A stretch of DNA of 64,000 bases, from assembly GCF_910596095.1 (NCBI RefSeq), contig NC_056550.1, positions 18,198,501-18,262,500 on the forward strand, given 5' to 3'. The position numbers and the translations under genes were made by a program. This document shows, one piece after another, positions 1 to 25,362 of this stretch. Positions within the stretch are counted from its first letter, which is position 1; the number at the start of each line of letters is the position of its first letter. The notes under the pieces were generated by a model. It was not told where the DNA came from. It saw only the letters and a list, made by a program, of their open reading frames with translations, and did not search any database. The stretch is from Thunnus maccoyii. Taxonomy: Eukaryota > Chordata > Actinopteri > Scombriformes > Scombridae.

Positions 1-2655
1 TTTTTATTTTCTATAAAAGAGATGAGTTTATTCAATGATCATAACAGACTGAATCAGAGACCTCGATAGACCACTCACATACCAAACGATAATCGAGGAA
101 AATGTTTGAACAAAAAATCCCCCAAAACTGAACAAATGTAACACAAAATAAAATACCTGAATAAAGCAAACTCTGGGCTGAGCTGCAGGTCAGCACATTC
201 TCTGTGAACTCATGGCACGTTAATGTCCAACAGTTATTGTGAAAAGAGAAAAAAAAAAGAAAAAAAAAAAGCTAAAAAAAAAAAAAAAAAGGAATGAAGT
301 TTCTTTTTTTACCCTTTCAAAGCCAGTCTAATAATAAAAATTATATAATTCATATATGGTGGACTTCATAGAAATTAAAAAGGTGACTTAAGCACAGAAA
401 CAAGTTCTCCTGAAGTACTGTTTATCTGTTTATTCTCCTCTTCAATAGAATGCTTATCTACATCGGGGAACATGCCTCCCTGCACCACACACTTTAAAAA
501 AAAAACGAAACAAAAAACAAAAACAGTCACACAGCCATCCAAATTTACACAGTCACGCTCACAGACCGGACTCAAAACGCTAGTGTGGCAACGCTGAAAC
601 ATATCTACCTAAAATCTGCTGATTGAACAAAAATGAAAAAGTAGTTGTCAGGTGTGTACACTCATAGAAGTCCAGCTAAAACTAAATTTAAAACCCGAAT
701 ATTGACAACGGGTAAAATATAAAACGCTGTCTTTTCCTCTTTTTTTTTTTTTTTTTTTTAAATTATTTTTCTTTTTTACACAAACTCTTTCAAAAATCTC
801 CCTCCCCATTCAAATATTACACTACCCATCGCTGACTCTCTCTTTCTCTCTCTCTCTTTCTCTCTCCTTTCTAACCACCCCTCCCTCCCTCCCCCCCCTC
901 CCCACCTTGAAGTGTAATATAAGCCAACGAGAACTGCAATACAATACAGGCACTGGAGAAAAAACACCATAAGAGACAAGAGGAGAGGACGAGATGCCTT
1001 CGGATTTTCAACCCATCCCCGCTCCAAACGTCGTCTCCGAGAAACAGAATTATAACTCACATCCACTATTATCGAACAAGAACAAAGATATAAAGCAAAA
1101 CTTGTTTTTTCAGCGTTTTTCCGTTTCTTAACTTGTAATCGTTTTTGTCTTTTTTTTTATTCTGTACTGTGTGCCCTCGAGTGAAATTAGAAGACAAAAA
1201 CTAACTGGGAGCTCCTTTCCGGTCCCTTCGACTATTTTTAATAACCTGATTCAAGTTACAGCTACAGAAAGGTGGTAAATGTTTTGTCTTGCTCCCCTTC
1301 CTGTCGCCTGCCTGATGACATTTGATCGAAACCTTTAGGTTAAGATCAGAGCGCACCGACACTGTGCTGAAAAGAGGGACATAAAAGGGGGCTCTTCATC
1401 TTCTCTTTTCTGAACTGATCCAGTAGTGTGACTGTTGCGAACAGGCCAATGATATGAACATTTTTCTGACATTATGTTTCTAAGTGTAATACAAATAATG
1501 GTGCAACGTTTGTAGTGAAATCATATTTCCAACTAAAGCTCAGAAACAGCTGACCTTTGCCCTTTTCTGCTTCCTGTCGTAGCTTTACAGGGAAAACACA
1601 AGGCGGGATGAAAACTTCAACTGATTCTGTCTTTGATAAATACTTGCTGGAGCTATGATAATGCATATATTCAGGGTTTTGTTTTTTTGTTTTTTTCACT
1701 AGCTACCTACCATGTTTTAGGACAAGAAATTGAGCATAAAAGATAATGGGGTCATTTGGCATAGACATAGGTGGTGGAGTGTGTTGGTGTGACGATTCAA
1801 AGACCTAAAGAGCAAAAAAAAAAAGAAAAAAAAGAAAAAAAAAAAAAGAAATCCAAAATAAACAGTTATTGTAGTATAAGAAAATACTTCTTTACAGTAG
1901 ATACTAGATGATGAAAAAAGGTCTGCACTGCTCCTACTCCTGGTTGTAAATGTTACTGGTTTATCCATGAGTGCAGGCCACGGAACATAATGGTCTTTTT
2001 AGGAAAGAGGTGTAAGGCAAACTGTACCTTCTCTGCAGAGAAATATACATGATTTACAGTATGGAAGTTGCCCCCCACCCCGCCCCACCCCCAACCATTT
2101 CATGTGTTCACTTACAACAAACAAAAAACATAACAAAACATAAAAGACCAGTCTTCTTCACCACCTCAAGACATCTGGCAGTTTCAAAACACCTCTGCAC
2201 AGTCTGTCAGTACATTATCAGAGCATTTTCATAGTTATTGGGATGTCTTTACTCTTGCAATTATTATTGTGCCCGCGCACACTGTAAGAATAAAGTGTGA
2301 CAAAAGGCAACTGTGCCAACATGGGTCCCCTCTCTCTCTGGCTGAGATATCACGCAGGCAATGCCAGATTCCCGGGAAATGACATCTGCAACGATGAGAC
2401 GATCCCCGTTTGTTGTGTATGTTCGGTCCGCGGGGGGGTGGGTGGGGAGGCAAAGCAAGCTGCGACCCACCGTCCAGCGTTTGAACTCAGTCTCCGAGGG
2501 CCCGTCACGTCTACATAAACTCCGCGTCCCTCTGATGTGTAGTCGCCAAATCTCTCTTTAGAGCAAGTTTACATCATCCGAGTTTTTTTCTTTTTTTTTT
2601 CTGGGTTTTTTTTTTTTTTTTTTTTTTTGCAGTTTCGTTTCAGTTGCTCCTCTCC
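1..2655 (-). other. brd4: brd4 3' untranslated region (long isoform)
   Basis: This stretch lies directly after the brd4 stop codon at 2656-2658, reading on the minus strand. It holds no convincing exon; the open frames here are short and low complexity. It is rich in A/T homopolymers (for example 241-292, 736-760, 1809-1849, 2581-2630) and has a CT/CCT-rich tract at 835-905. A minus-strand AATAAA is visible at 3-8, right at the window edge, and another T-rich block with TTTATT lies near 1155. The true polyadenylation site may therefore be at or beyond the left edge. The 3' UTR extent is inferred from position only. Confidence 0.6.
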
Positions 2656-14489
<11,834 letters not shown>

Positions 14490-15656
14490 TCTAACAGGGT
14501 TGGGCGTGGGCTCGGGCCCCGGAGCGGGAGCTGGAGCTGGAGCAGGGGCAGGAGTAGTGGTGTTGGCAGGACACCAGTTCAGTCTTGGCCCCGGCACAGA
14601 CTCCACTGACAGAGCACCACTGATCCCATTGCACTCCTCGCTGGACTCTCTGGAGAGAGAAGAGAGCATACCATCATTATCATATCTATCAACAGTCATC
14701 AATACCGTTTTGTCAGTAACAACTAGGTCTCCTCCACTGGAGCAGCCAAGGCAGCATACAGCACTGAAAGTTTGTCAAGTATGAATATGAGCAAAAACTC
14801 ATGTGATTCCATCTCTCCTGGTAGACCAGGGCCCTGCTTCATTAATGTGAAGATAGATAAATTACTAATCACATTGGTGCCACAACCCCACGGCGCCTTC
14901 GGTCTCCATTGCTATTTATCCTTATTGCAAAATAATTGATGGAAAATAAATAATTCTGATTTTGCATTATAAATCACAGTGAGAAAATCACAGTTTATAC
15001 CACAGTCATGGATAATAACTAATTTCTGTTGGGTTGGCTGTCAATTAAAATCTTGTAAAAGAATAACAAACATTGTTCGGGTCAACAACTTCTTTGAATC
15101 AGTGAACAACGTATATTAAACTAAAGATAACCATAGTGACAGTACTTCTGCTTTATGCTACAGTATTAACTGTCACTGGTGTCACATGGGTTACTTCTGT
15201 GACAACAAACAAACTTAAAAAATGGATGACAGCTTCTCATTTTGCCTGTGGTATGTGTCACTAGGAAAAGCATGACAATACACTCTGAGGTGTCCTAATT
15301 TAGAAAATAATGAACCTGGCAGAGTTCCCACCTCTGCCTCGCCTGTTAACTACAACAAGGAATCAAGGATCCGACGTACATAGTGAGAGGGATTGTTCCT
15401 AACTGGATACAAGCATGGCAACACAAGCTATTATGCAAAATAAACGCTGTATGGAGGGAAGTATGTTGTATAACTGTGATGATTTATGATTTGATATGAT
15501 TTTTGTTGTGACCACTTTTCCCCAAACTGCTTCCCAACCTACAGAAGCATATTTTAATTCAAAACATCAACAGTGAGCTGGTAGTATGGAGAATTGAGGG
15601 TGCTACTGGATGCCATGGTGGTGAAAGGGACTTAAAAATTAAGAAAAAGAAAAAAA

Positions 15657-15862
15657 TAGAGCTGCAACAAGTAGTCGATTATCGACTGGACTGTTGGTCA
15701 GACAAAACAAGACATATGAAGACATCCCCTTTGACCCTGGGAAATTATAAACAGGCCTTTTTTCACTATTTTCGGACATTTTATTGAAAAAAACGCCTGA
15801 GCAATTGAGAAAATAATTGGCAGATTAATCGATAATGAAAATAACTGTTTGTTGCAACCCTG
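15657..15862. mobile_element. hAT-type MITE (about 205 bp)
   Basis: The left terminus TAGAGCTGCAACAAGTAG and the right terminus, reverse complement TCAGGGTTGCAACAAACAG, are imperfect inverted repeats. The interior carries the GATTAATCGATAATGAAAAT block common to short hAT-derived elements of fish. No coding capacity. A fragment of the same family lies at 32734-32812. Confidence 0.65.
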
Positions 15863-16891
15863 AATAAAATGTGTTTGTTTTTTTTTAATCCATTTTCTTT
15901 CAACTTTACAAAAAACTATCAACACACACTGTAAGCTCACAAAAAGATTACAACATGTACGTAGTTATGACTAAAAGCTGATACTGAATGCATCCAGACA
16001 CTAACCAAAGCATGTTAGTGCTAGTGTTACATAGTGAGCACAAGGCACGTAACAAGAAACAGTCATTCAAGGCTGCTGAGAAACTCACATGTCAGATGGA
16101 GAGGAAGGATGTGATGAGCAAAGGTATGGGAATCTTAGTCAGAGGGAAAATATTGCAAGTCTCCACAGGACGAACTAATAAAACAAGACTTACACCTGTG
16201 ACTTTTTTTTTTTTTTTTAAACCATTTTCATTTAGAGTCTTATCTTTACAATCACCAAGATGAAACCTTTCAGTGCCAAATAGTCTCTGTGTTAAATCTT
16301 TAAAATGTATAAATGTTAACTAATGCGGAGATTAGATCCTAACAGATCTGCACTGTATTCAGAAGAGTTTAGGTCTAGGTTTGGTTCTAGCATGTGTGTG
16401 TGTGTGTGTGCTTCAAGTGGATGTGTCTTCCCACTCCGTCTCAGGACCTGGGAGTGTTTAGGGATGTGGGCGGACAGGGGCGGAGGGTGGGGGTAGCTGG
16501 CGTCATCTGGCAGCTGAGGGACTGTGTGTTCCACTACACAGCACAGTCAGGAGCAACAAGGCCAAAAACGAATCTAGAAATACTTGACTAAAAATAGACT
16601 GGAGAACAACAACGTTCTGAGGAAAAAAAGATTGATCATAAGGTTGTGCATTCAAAATTCTATTAGGGACAAGACAGTCTTCCAGTTTTCCACCCCCACA
16701 ACAGGGCCTTAAAGATAAACACACACCACTGTATGGATCTGTGACTAATCTCATTCTTGATGAGTCACTTTCTGAGAAGAGGCAGTTTGTACACCACATG
16801 ATCGCAGTCTTGGTCTCCCTGAGGCACTTGAACGCAGTGGAGAATCTGACTAACTGACCAACATGTATCACAAGAAAAGAAAGAGTATCGG

Positions 16892-17110
16892 TAGGCCTGA
16901 GCAATATATTGATATTATATCAATATTGTGATATGACACTAGAAATTGTCACAGATTTTGGATATCGTAATATGGCATAAGTGTTGTCTTTTCCTGGTTT
17001 TAAGGGCTGTATTACAGTAAAGTGATGTCATTTTCTGAACTTACCAGACTGTTCTTTTATTTGCCTTTACCCACTTAGTCATTATATCCACATTACTGAT
17101 GATTATTTAT
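16892..17110. mobile_element. Truncated hAT-like element, interrupted by a second insertion
   Basis: It begins TAGGCCTGAGCAATATATTG and continues with palindromic ATATC/GATAT motifs typical of a fish hAT family. Similarity is lost at 17111, where another element begins. The expected distal half is not found beyond that element, so the copy is truncated as well as interrupted. Confidence 0.5.
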
Positions 17111-18284
17111 TAGCGATGCACCGATCCAGTACTGATATCGGATATCGGTCCGATACTGACTCAAATAGCTGGATCGGGTATCGGTGATAATGGGGCCGAT
17201 CTTGGCTGATCTATTATCTACAAAAGGAAGACACACCAGCGGGGACCGTGGTGTTGTTAGACGCTTTTCTCCCACTGTAGCCGGGTTGCTGCCGTTGTTT
17301 CAGCATTGTGAAGCACCAGGCTTAGACAGTACAAAGTGTACGCTAACTTACAACTTTAATGCCGGCCTATGTGAAGTTATTTTGGAGGCTATCTTTAGTA
17401 AATGAATATCAGCTGTCCTGAGGAGGCAGCGTAGCCTCAATAAGACCAGCTATTGTAGCTAATCTTGCTAAGAGAAAACCAGTCGCGCGATCCGCGTGTA
17501 ACGGCAAAACACCTAAATAAATCCAATATAACATATAACTTAACAAAATCCCCCGACTATCTACTTGATAACTGTGGGTGTCAAGGCAAGTGACTAATAA
17601 AAGTTTCCGTTTGATTATTTAGCAACGTCCGGCTCAGCTAACATTAACTTTACTTAGGCTCACTTTGGGTACTTTCCCCTCCGGGATTTCTTTCCTCAAT
17701 TTGTTGTGTCACCATCACTCCGGCAACGCTGAGCTGAATCTGCTGACTCAATCCAGAAAATCCCATATTGTTTATATTTATTGTTTATTTTAAACAGATT
17801 AGCAGCAACACACACACACACGCTCCATTCAGTGAGTATATCCTTATAGCTGTCCTCTTTTTCAAAACAGTAACATTACGCGTATGTGTGTGTACTGCTC
17901 GCAGTAACACTGAATGTTAGCCTACGCATATAATATCAGTCTAGATAATGTCATATGTCTGGATTGCAGTCCAAAACAAGTGTTGACGGCTCACTGCAGC
18001 TAAATGTTAGCAACCCAAATCAGCTGTCTTGAACACACCCCATTCCTCCTGCAAACAAATGACTTTATGATTATATTATATAATTCTAAACAAAATTTTG
18101 TCTTACACAGTTAGAAAAACAAAGTCAAGCCTGATGTTCCTTCACACATAATGATCCCAATCTCTTCCACACAGTAAGGCGTACAGCTTAACAATTGAAC
18201 ACTGGTATCAGATCGGTACTTGGTATCAGCCGATACCCATAGCCCAGGTATCGGGACTGAAAAAGTTGGTTTGGTGCATCCCTA
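17111..18284. mobile_element. Non-autonomous hAT-like element (about 1.17 kb)
   Basis: The termini are TAGCGATGCACCGATCC and, in reverse complement at the right, TAGGGATGCACCAAACC. Subterminal ATCGG/CCGAT repeats lie at both ends (17140-17205 and 18205-18260), as in fish hAT elements that begin with GATGCACCGAT. No transposase frame survives. A clear 8-bp target duplication is not visible. Confidence 0.65.
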
Positions 18285-19561
18285 CTGCCAACTGTTGGTT
18301 CTTCTTTTGTTTTTTCTTCTCTCTATACGTTTTTATACATTTTTATCATTTTTAAAGGGAATTTATATATATATATCTTTATCCTTTCCTTTGTTGCACT
18401 GCTGTGGGCTGGGAGGAACAGCATTATGGTTTTTTTGTACACAAGAAAATGTTTTTGATCAGCTGTCAAGAGATCATTACACAGTTTGGATGTGACCATC
18501 AGTACAACAGGCATGGAAACTAGCTAGACCACTGTGGTTGATGCATGGGTAATTTTCTGTAAATACAAACTGTGTCGAGTTTGTCTGATGAGTTTCTTGA
18601 TAAGTGTCATGGAAATGACAAGTCATATACTGTATATTTGAAAGTCACAGTTACTCTTATTTCTTACCTAGTATTAGGCTTTTAAGAAGCGTCTCAACAC
18701 AAGCTGTTAACAAGGAAAAGTTACCAGCTGAATCAATACCTCTGGCACAGTGGATTGCACTAGATAGTACAGGTGTTCATGATTTTGTGTCTACCCTCAT
18801 TGTACTAAAGATTGCACTTAACAGCTTCATCAAGATTCATTTTTGCTGGTGATATTTCCATTTTTGTCATTCCAACAGCCTTCACAACTGATCACTGGTT
18901 GTCAAATATGTAAAAACAGCTACAGAGAGCAGGGCAACTCTAAATGTCTTACCAACTTGCTACACGTCATTTGCAGGAACATTTGGCTTTTCAAAGCAAC
19001 CGCAACTAAACAATGGGATCTAGTGGAAAACAAAGTGCCCTCTTTATGCACCTACACTGAGCTATGTTTAAGTATCTGAACCTGAAATCTTCTGGAACCA
19101 TTAAAAACCTTTCATAATTTCTTAAGAGGGGTTCATTCTCATCCTCCAGTAGTAACATCATTTTAATGTGACAGAAAAAAAGCCATGCAAAAACTGTCCT
19201 GGATCCACATTAAGGAGAAAGAGTGCAATTTGTTCAGTGTATGGGAACACAAAAGCGGTCAACTAGCCAAACTAGAATGACAACTTTTGTTTAAGTTATT
19301 AGGAAGTCTGACAAAAGATAAACTCGCCGTCATTGCCAACATGACACTTGCAAAAGGAGAGTGATGTTATAGTAAGTGATATTAAGCCATCAGTATACTT
19401 AACATTTTATCATTTTTATAAAGACCAAATATTCCAGTATTTGAGAAATGGACTAGAATGACAAAGAGGATTTTTTGAATAACTTAAGTGATTCAAGTCT
19501 AAAGTGCTTTGAGGCAGCTAATGGCTCCCCTAAGCTAGGAGTCTAATATCTATCTGCCCAT

Positions 19562-20055
19562 TACGGCTGTGCCATATTGTGTCGCTCACCATAATATCGG
19601 TATAATTTTTTATGTGATTGAAAAACGAAAAAAATCATATCATGATAATGGCAATACTCCGACTTGTTGACTTAATGGCGTCGTACCGTTACCGCACAGC
19701 GACAACAAGCATGGCTGAAAGCAAAAGTAACATTGCTATTGGCTCCACGGTGGAGGAAGGGGAGCGACTTCAGTAGTGTGGACGTGGTTTGGTTACAAAA
19801 GATGAGATGTACAACAAACCACAGTAATATGTAAGAGTTGCAAAAAGACTTAAATAACCAAAAGGGGGCAATACAACAAATGTATATCACCACCTCAAGC
19901 AGAAGCACCCGGATGAGTACGAGAAGAGCCAAACATCCTGCGAGGAGTATTTCGTCATATCATCAAGAATACCATTATCGCAGAAATACCATGTTGTGAT
20001 ATTATTTTAGGGCCACATTGCAATATTACTTTTTGGCAAAACGGTACATGGTAGG
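19562..20055 (+). mobile_element. hAT transposon relic with BED zinc-finger remnant
   Basis: A decayed element bounded by AT-rich ends with CATAATATCGG-type and GTGATATTAT-type motifs. It contains the broken 5' part of a ZBED/hAT transposase gene, listed separately. Confidence 0.55.
19711..19935 (+). pseudogene. ZBED/hAT transposase N-terminal fragment, inactivated
   Basis: A possible start (MAESKSN) at 19711 is followed by a degraded BED finger. The recognisable pieces are WTWFGYKR, then DVQQTTVICKSCKK (the Cys pair), then, in a shifted frame, NTTNVYHHLKQKHPDEY (the His pair). At least two in-frame stops (near 19801 and 19851) and one frameshift (near 19868) break it. The C-x2-C and H-x-H spacing and the KQKHP motif fit BED fingers of hAT transposases. 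It is only a fragment, with no catalytic domain. Confidence 0.6.
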
Positions 20056-23000
20056 GGTTGGCATTGCATAATTTGATGATGATGATGATGATGATAATAA
20101 TGCACTGTATTTCTCAACCCCTTCTCTCCATATCACCACATTTATGGTTTCTTCACAGATTTTTCATGCATGGATTTTTAACTTTAACCTCCCTTCTCTC
20201 TATTCTTTCTATCTTACTATATTCTATGGTTTACTTTTTTCTTTTTGATGATCCTTATAGGGATCATATTCCAAAGCTTTTTCTATGATAATAGGACAAC
20301 AAAGATTTGAATGTTGTTTTCCTTTTTGTAAAAATATAACACTGCAGGACCAGATAAACAGAAAACACAACAGTCCTACAATAAATAATACCTTTGTGAA
20401 AGTATGATAAAATGTATCCAGAATTATTTTGGACGGTCTTTCGATTATAATGTGAACACATTTCAATATAACGCAGTCTAATACAACAGCAACACGAGGT
20501 ACAGCCTCAAATTGTACCATAAAACTGAGTAAACTCATAATTACATCTAACAACAATTAATTAATGACCCTTAATTACCTTTATAATTAAGAATCATTAG
20601 ACCTTATTTATTATTTATTTATTGACGCCTTCATTGTAACGTTTATCAAGAAAACCACCATGATAGTTAATGTGTTGTTTTACTAGAAACATTAATGCAC
20701 TCTTATTCAACGAAAATAAACAAGGTTAATTTAAGGGGGAGCATGTTTTTAATCCCATGTCTTATCTAGCCAATGCATTGGTTTTAAATTCAATTATCTA
20801 TAAAATAATACTATGCCAAAAATAATTTAAAAAATGTGAATCATTTGACTCAAATCATGTGAATCTACTGAATCAACGCAACTTCTAGTCATCTTCATCT
20901 TCATTTTCATCTTCACTACCGTCCTGTGTGTGAGGCTGAGGCATGTCCTACATTTTCCTCTTATAACATTGGCCTGTTACTTTGACGACATTGCCTGTTT
21001 TACATGTGTTTGCAAGGCGTCTTAGAGATGGATCTGCTGTAAAAAGCGCAACGTAAATAAAGATAATTAATTCATTCATGAAGCCCATCAACATCTGTGT
21101 GGCGTATATGGAAAATGCAGCACTTTCAGTAGACTTTTTAATACTTAATGTGCAATCGTCAAGTTGCTGCCACCAGTGTTTTCCAATGTAGCTCTTTTAA
21201 TGAGGATGTTCCATCTGTGCAATCACTGGAAATCTCCATGTGTTTTGTCAGTAATTATTTTGCTAATATTTGTCAAACACTGAAGACAACCCTCTGCTCT
21301 CTACTCAGCAGGACACCTCTCAGCTGAGCGTGCACACACACGCACACACTCATATAGCGCATGTGGGGGCGGGACTGATACAGACAGGCACGTTTCTCTA
21401 TCATCATGCTTGCAATGTTTTGAGGCGGAGGCTAGAGGTCATAAATGTTCACGCATAGTTCATCACAACTTGTTAATCGAAACAATTTTGAAATCAAAAC
21501 TTAATTTAATAAAGTAGCTGGCTGGACTTAAAAGAGTAGTTGGCTGTTTGACCGGCAGCCAGCACTAATGGAAAACTCTGGTGGTACTGCGTTGCATTAC
21601 AGCTTACAAGAGTTCCTATTATTTCGGTTACTCCACTATTACTGTACGATAGTGTCTGTTGAAGTTATGACTTCTTATGTCGATTAGAAAGAGCCTTTTG
21701 TCATAGTTTAAATGTGAATGTGAGGGACACTGCTGGGGCGCAAGATAATTATACACAAAAGACTTGTTCTGACCAAACACTGCAGCGGTTGCAAACTTCC
21801 AGATGCAATCCCTATAGTTGTGCACAAAATCTGGAAGGATGCAGACTTAATGGCACAAGCTTGGGGGGAATAGCAAATGTTTTGCACAACTGACTCAAAG
21901 CCCTTTCCTAAAAAAAAAACTTGTGGGGACCCAGAAAAAGAAAAGTCTGAATCACAGGCATATACAGTATGGATGGCTAGCAGCAGTAGACAAATCTGGA
22001 GTCAACCCTACAAGAAAGTCTCCCACAAGGACAAAGTCAAAAAAAAAGTTAGCCACAATAAGCCTGCTCAAGCTGGCCTCCAGTTCTGCGTGGACCAAAG
22101 TGTTATCATACACAAACAAATACTGCCAGATGGTCCTCAACAGCTCATTAACATCGTGACAAGCATCCTCACAGTGACAGTTACTAGCATTAATGCACTG
22201 CAACAATGGCAAGTGTAAACAAACATCTGGGAACATAGAGGCAGATGCAAATGTGCTCTTCAGAAATAAATGAGGGAACATGAGCTAAATGTCCTGTAGG
22301 ATTCAGGCATCTATAGCACACACATATAGTGTATCTTAACAGGCAGTACTTCAAAAATGTCTCATAAAGGTTTCTACTTTGTCAGACTTCCGTGCATGTG
22401 GTCACGCTGATAGTAGTCTGGCCTGTTGGTGCCTTCTGCTACTTAATATTCTTGCTCACAAGGACGCACAAACATATAAAAGCTTCGATCCTACTCATCA
22501 AGTTTGTGATGTGCATGTTGCACACATTTTGTTTTTGTCTCTATGTATCTATCTATTGTCTTTCATACTCAGCAAAGCTATTTGTGAAACAATTAGAGGT
22601 TCGAGACAAGCCCGCATTACCTATCATGGCAAAGGAGATAGTAACCTGACCTGATAGGTTTTAGCTATCAGGTTACAACACACTTCACTCATCTTGCAAC
22701 ATGTAAACTTCATCAAGTGCACGTGTTACTACGATGATAAATTCTTAATGAAGGCACTTGGCTAACCTGGGCCTGCTGGGTACACTTGAAATACCCATTT
22801 TTGAGATTCTCTTTAGAGAAATGCCAACCATTCTCCCTTTGCCAATAATAAAAAAAAAACATTATGAAGATATGCATAAGTTTCCATTAATATTTTATAC
22901 TAAGCCAACAGGCCAAACAGAGTTAGTGGTAGAGTTAGAGGCAAACAAACTTCACCAATACAGTATGCAGCCCGGTATATTGTTTTCTGTTTTCAGTTCC

Positions 23001-23744
23001 AGCGAATAACACGCCTCATTTCCAGGAATTACCTCAAAAACTAAAAGCTCCTGCGGTTCCTTTTTTGTTTGCATTTCCATAAGAAACATAAGGATGAGGC
23101 AGATTTTAGTCTGATAAATGATTATAGAACAACACTGAAAACAACTTTAAGGTAATTATGTTTCAGTTTGTAAAATTTTAGAAAAACGTGAAAAAGGCAA
23201 TCACAAGGGCCTAAAGCTGAAGCTGGAACTGATCAAACGGTTTCAGCACTAGTTACACAACATGAGTAGGTAAATGCATAACAAAAATCAAGCATGACAT
23301 TTTTTTATCCAACTACTGACCTTCAGTACTGCAAATTGCAAACTTCAGACGCAAATAGAAGCCAAGAAAGTACTATTACTATTATCATGACTTTTTCATT
23401 TTAACTAACTTAAAAGGTAATACTTGACTTGGTAATACATCTGCACTGACGTCATATTCAACCAGTCTAAAAGATAAATTAGTATAAAGCAGTCTCAATG
23501 ACCTGCTGTCCTGGTGTAAGAGCAATGTCGGCATGTGAGACTAATCAAGTCTACAGAAGTCCCAAACAAGGGCCAATCAAGAGGTCCACTTCCTGCTGCT
23601 GCATGTCCTACATTGCTCTCAGCTCTGGAATAACAGTTGACCTTTGACCTGGACATACATCACTGCAGACTGCTGTGGAATGTTTTCAGGGGAGGAAGTG
23701 GCTCTGGTTACTAAGGCAGGGCGGGGGGTGCACATCTCACACCA

Positions 23745-24180
23745 CAATCAGTTTTATTAGCCAAGTATGCAAGCATACAAAGAATGTGTCTTGGCATTTG
23801 CTCCCACAAACGCAACATAGAAGAATAAAAATAGAACAAAAGGTATGAAATAAACAAAGTAATATTGAAATTAAATAAAAAAATAAATCTATTCAGAGAT
23901 TAGAATAATAATAGTTGTGAAATGGGAAATAAAACTTGAAATTAAATATTGACTGTACAAAGGAAATATGGACTGTGCTACGGACAAAGAAATGAAGTAA
24001 ATTACATATATGAAGGCGACAAAATAAGCAAAAATTAAATGTGACATGTGCAATGAATAATTTAATTATGTAACAGTGGAGGTTGAATGCAATGTGCAAT
24101 GTTAAGTCCAGTTTGATGAAATATATGAAAGTGACAAGTGCAAGGATTGAATGAGGGATGTGTAATATAAAGTCCACTTT
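23745..24180. repeat. Interspersed repeat, probable retroposon or MITE fragment
   Basis: It begins with GTTTTATTAGCCAAGTATGC and ATACAAAGAATGTGTCTTGGC, a pattern I associate with a common fish interspersed repeat. An AT-rich body with short internally repeated motifs follows (ATTGAATG, TGTGCAATG and GTCCACTTTGAT variants). The assignment is from memory and the boundaries are approximate. Confidence 0.35.
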
Positions 24181-24699
24181 GATAACAGTACAATTCAGCT
24201 ATTTAGTTGAAAAACAGCTTCTGGAAAGAAGAAGCTGGGTCTGCTGATGGAGGCTTTTATAATGGATCTCAGTCAAGGAAACCTGGTCCTGCGTTCAGCC
24301 TCATAGTGACTGTCCTACATGGAAGGGGAAGAAAAAAAAATAATAGCAAGATGTCCGCATCCCCCATGAAAGTAAACTATTAATCATTCATGTATGGGGG
24401 TAGGGGTCGAGTTTAGGCAAAAAGAGGCCTGGAGATTTCACTTGAGGCCCTCACTAAGTGTCAGAATGATGCCCTGTGTTTTGCCTGAAAGCAAACAAAT
24501 AAATAATTAATGGGACCGCAGCGACAAGGCCAAGAACACCACTCCCTGCTTATTCACCCAGCCTTTTCACTCTTTCACAAAACCACCTTCAACCTTTCTC
24601 CAGAGAGAAGCTCCTCTCTAATTCTACGTCTGCCGATACACAGATATGTATTGACTCCACTGATGATTTGTTTCATAGGTTTCTTTGCACTCGTCTTAA

Positions 24700-25362
24700 A
24701 AAGGTATACTATGCAGGATTTTCCTGAAAAAAACCCAATGTATAGACAGACATACAGAAGTAATCCCTCTAAATCATTACTTATGACCCTCTAGAAGCGT
24801 GTGGCGGTGTATTTATCTGTAGAGACCCTGCCCTCTGCCTGTATTTTCTTATTATTTTGCTGTGTTCGGGATGCTTCTGGGCGTCAACCTTTGGTTAGTG
24901 GGTGTGTAACCCCCCACCCAATAACAGTGCACAGGGTGTGAGGTTGGGACTCGTAGCATAGCGACCAGGTTACATTGCTGTCTCAGTCTCTCTCCTCTGC
25001 TCTCTGTCTGTGTCATGGATGTATAAAGAGCTGCAGGTCTGAGCTACACACACACGCAGAACAGAGAGGCCACAGCGGACAGGATAAAGCTCTGCATTTA
25101 CGCAATATCTGGCAATGCAGCACCTTCCCGCAGGGTTGTGCTGAGGTGTGGGCGTGTTTATTTGTGCTTTAGGACATTGCCGCTGTGAAACAATCAGAAA
25201 ATAACATTTTATTTATCTGATTCACGGCTTTGTTCTCGCCAGCGCCACTCGCTCTCTTCATTCACTCTCTCACTCTCCTGCTCGCTGAGCCAGGGAGAAG
25301 GGGTCAACTTTGAATTCTGTGTGTTTACAAACACCAATCGCCAAATCCTGCATAGTATAACT
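24700..25362. mobile_element. TTAA-flanked TIR element (about 660 bp)
   Basis: The inverted termini share TATACTATGCAGGATTT (left after 24700; right in reverse complement ending at about 25362). The tetranucleotide TTAA is present at both borders (24696-24699 and 25363-25366), the duplication typical of piggyBac-like transposons. No transposase is encoded. The superfamily call rests on the TTAA only. Confidence 0.6.

Noticed and set aside
20224-20556. A 110-codon minus-strand hydrophobic frame
   Set aside because: Biased AT-rich sequence gives Phe/Leu/Ile-rich readings; no homology or splice support seen.
22640-22680. Short inverted repeat GTAACCTGAC...CTATCAGGTTAC considered as a hairpin RNA
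   Set aside because: The stem is about 12 bp and has no context; such palindromes are expected by chance in AT-rich introns.
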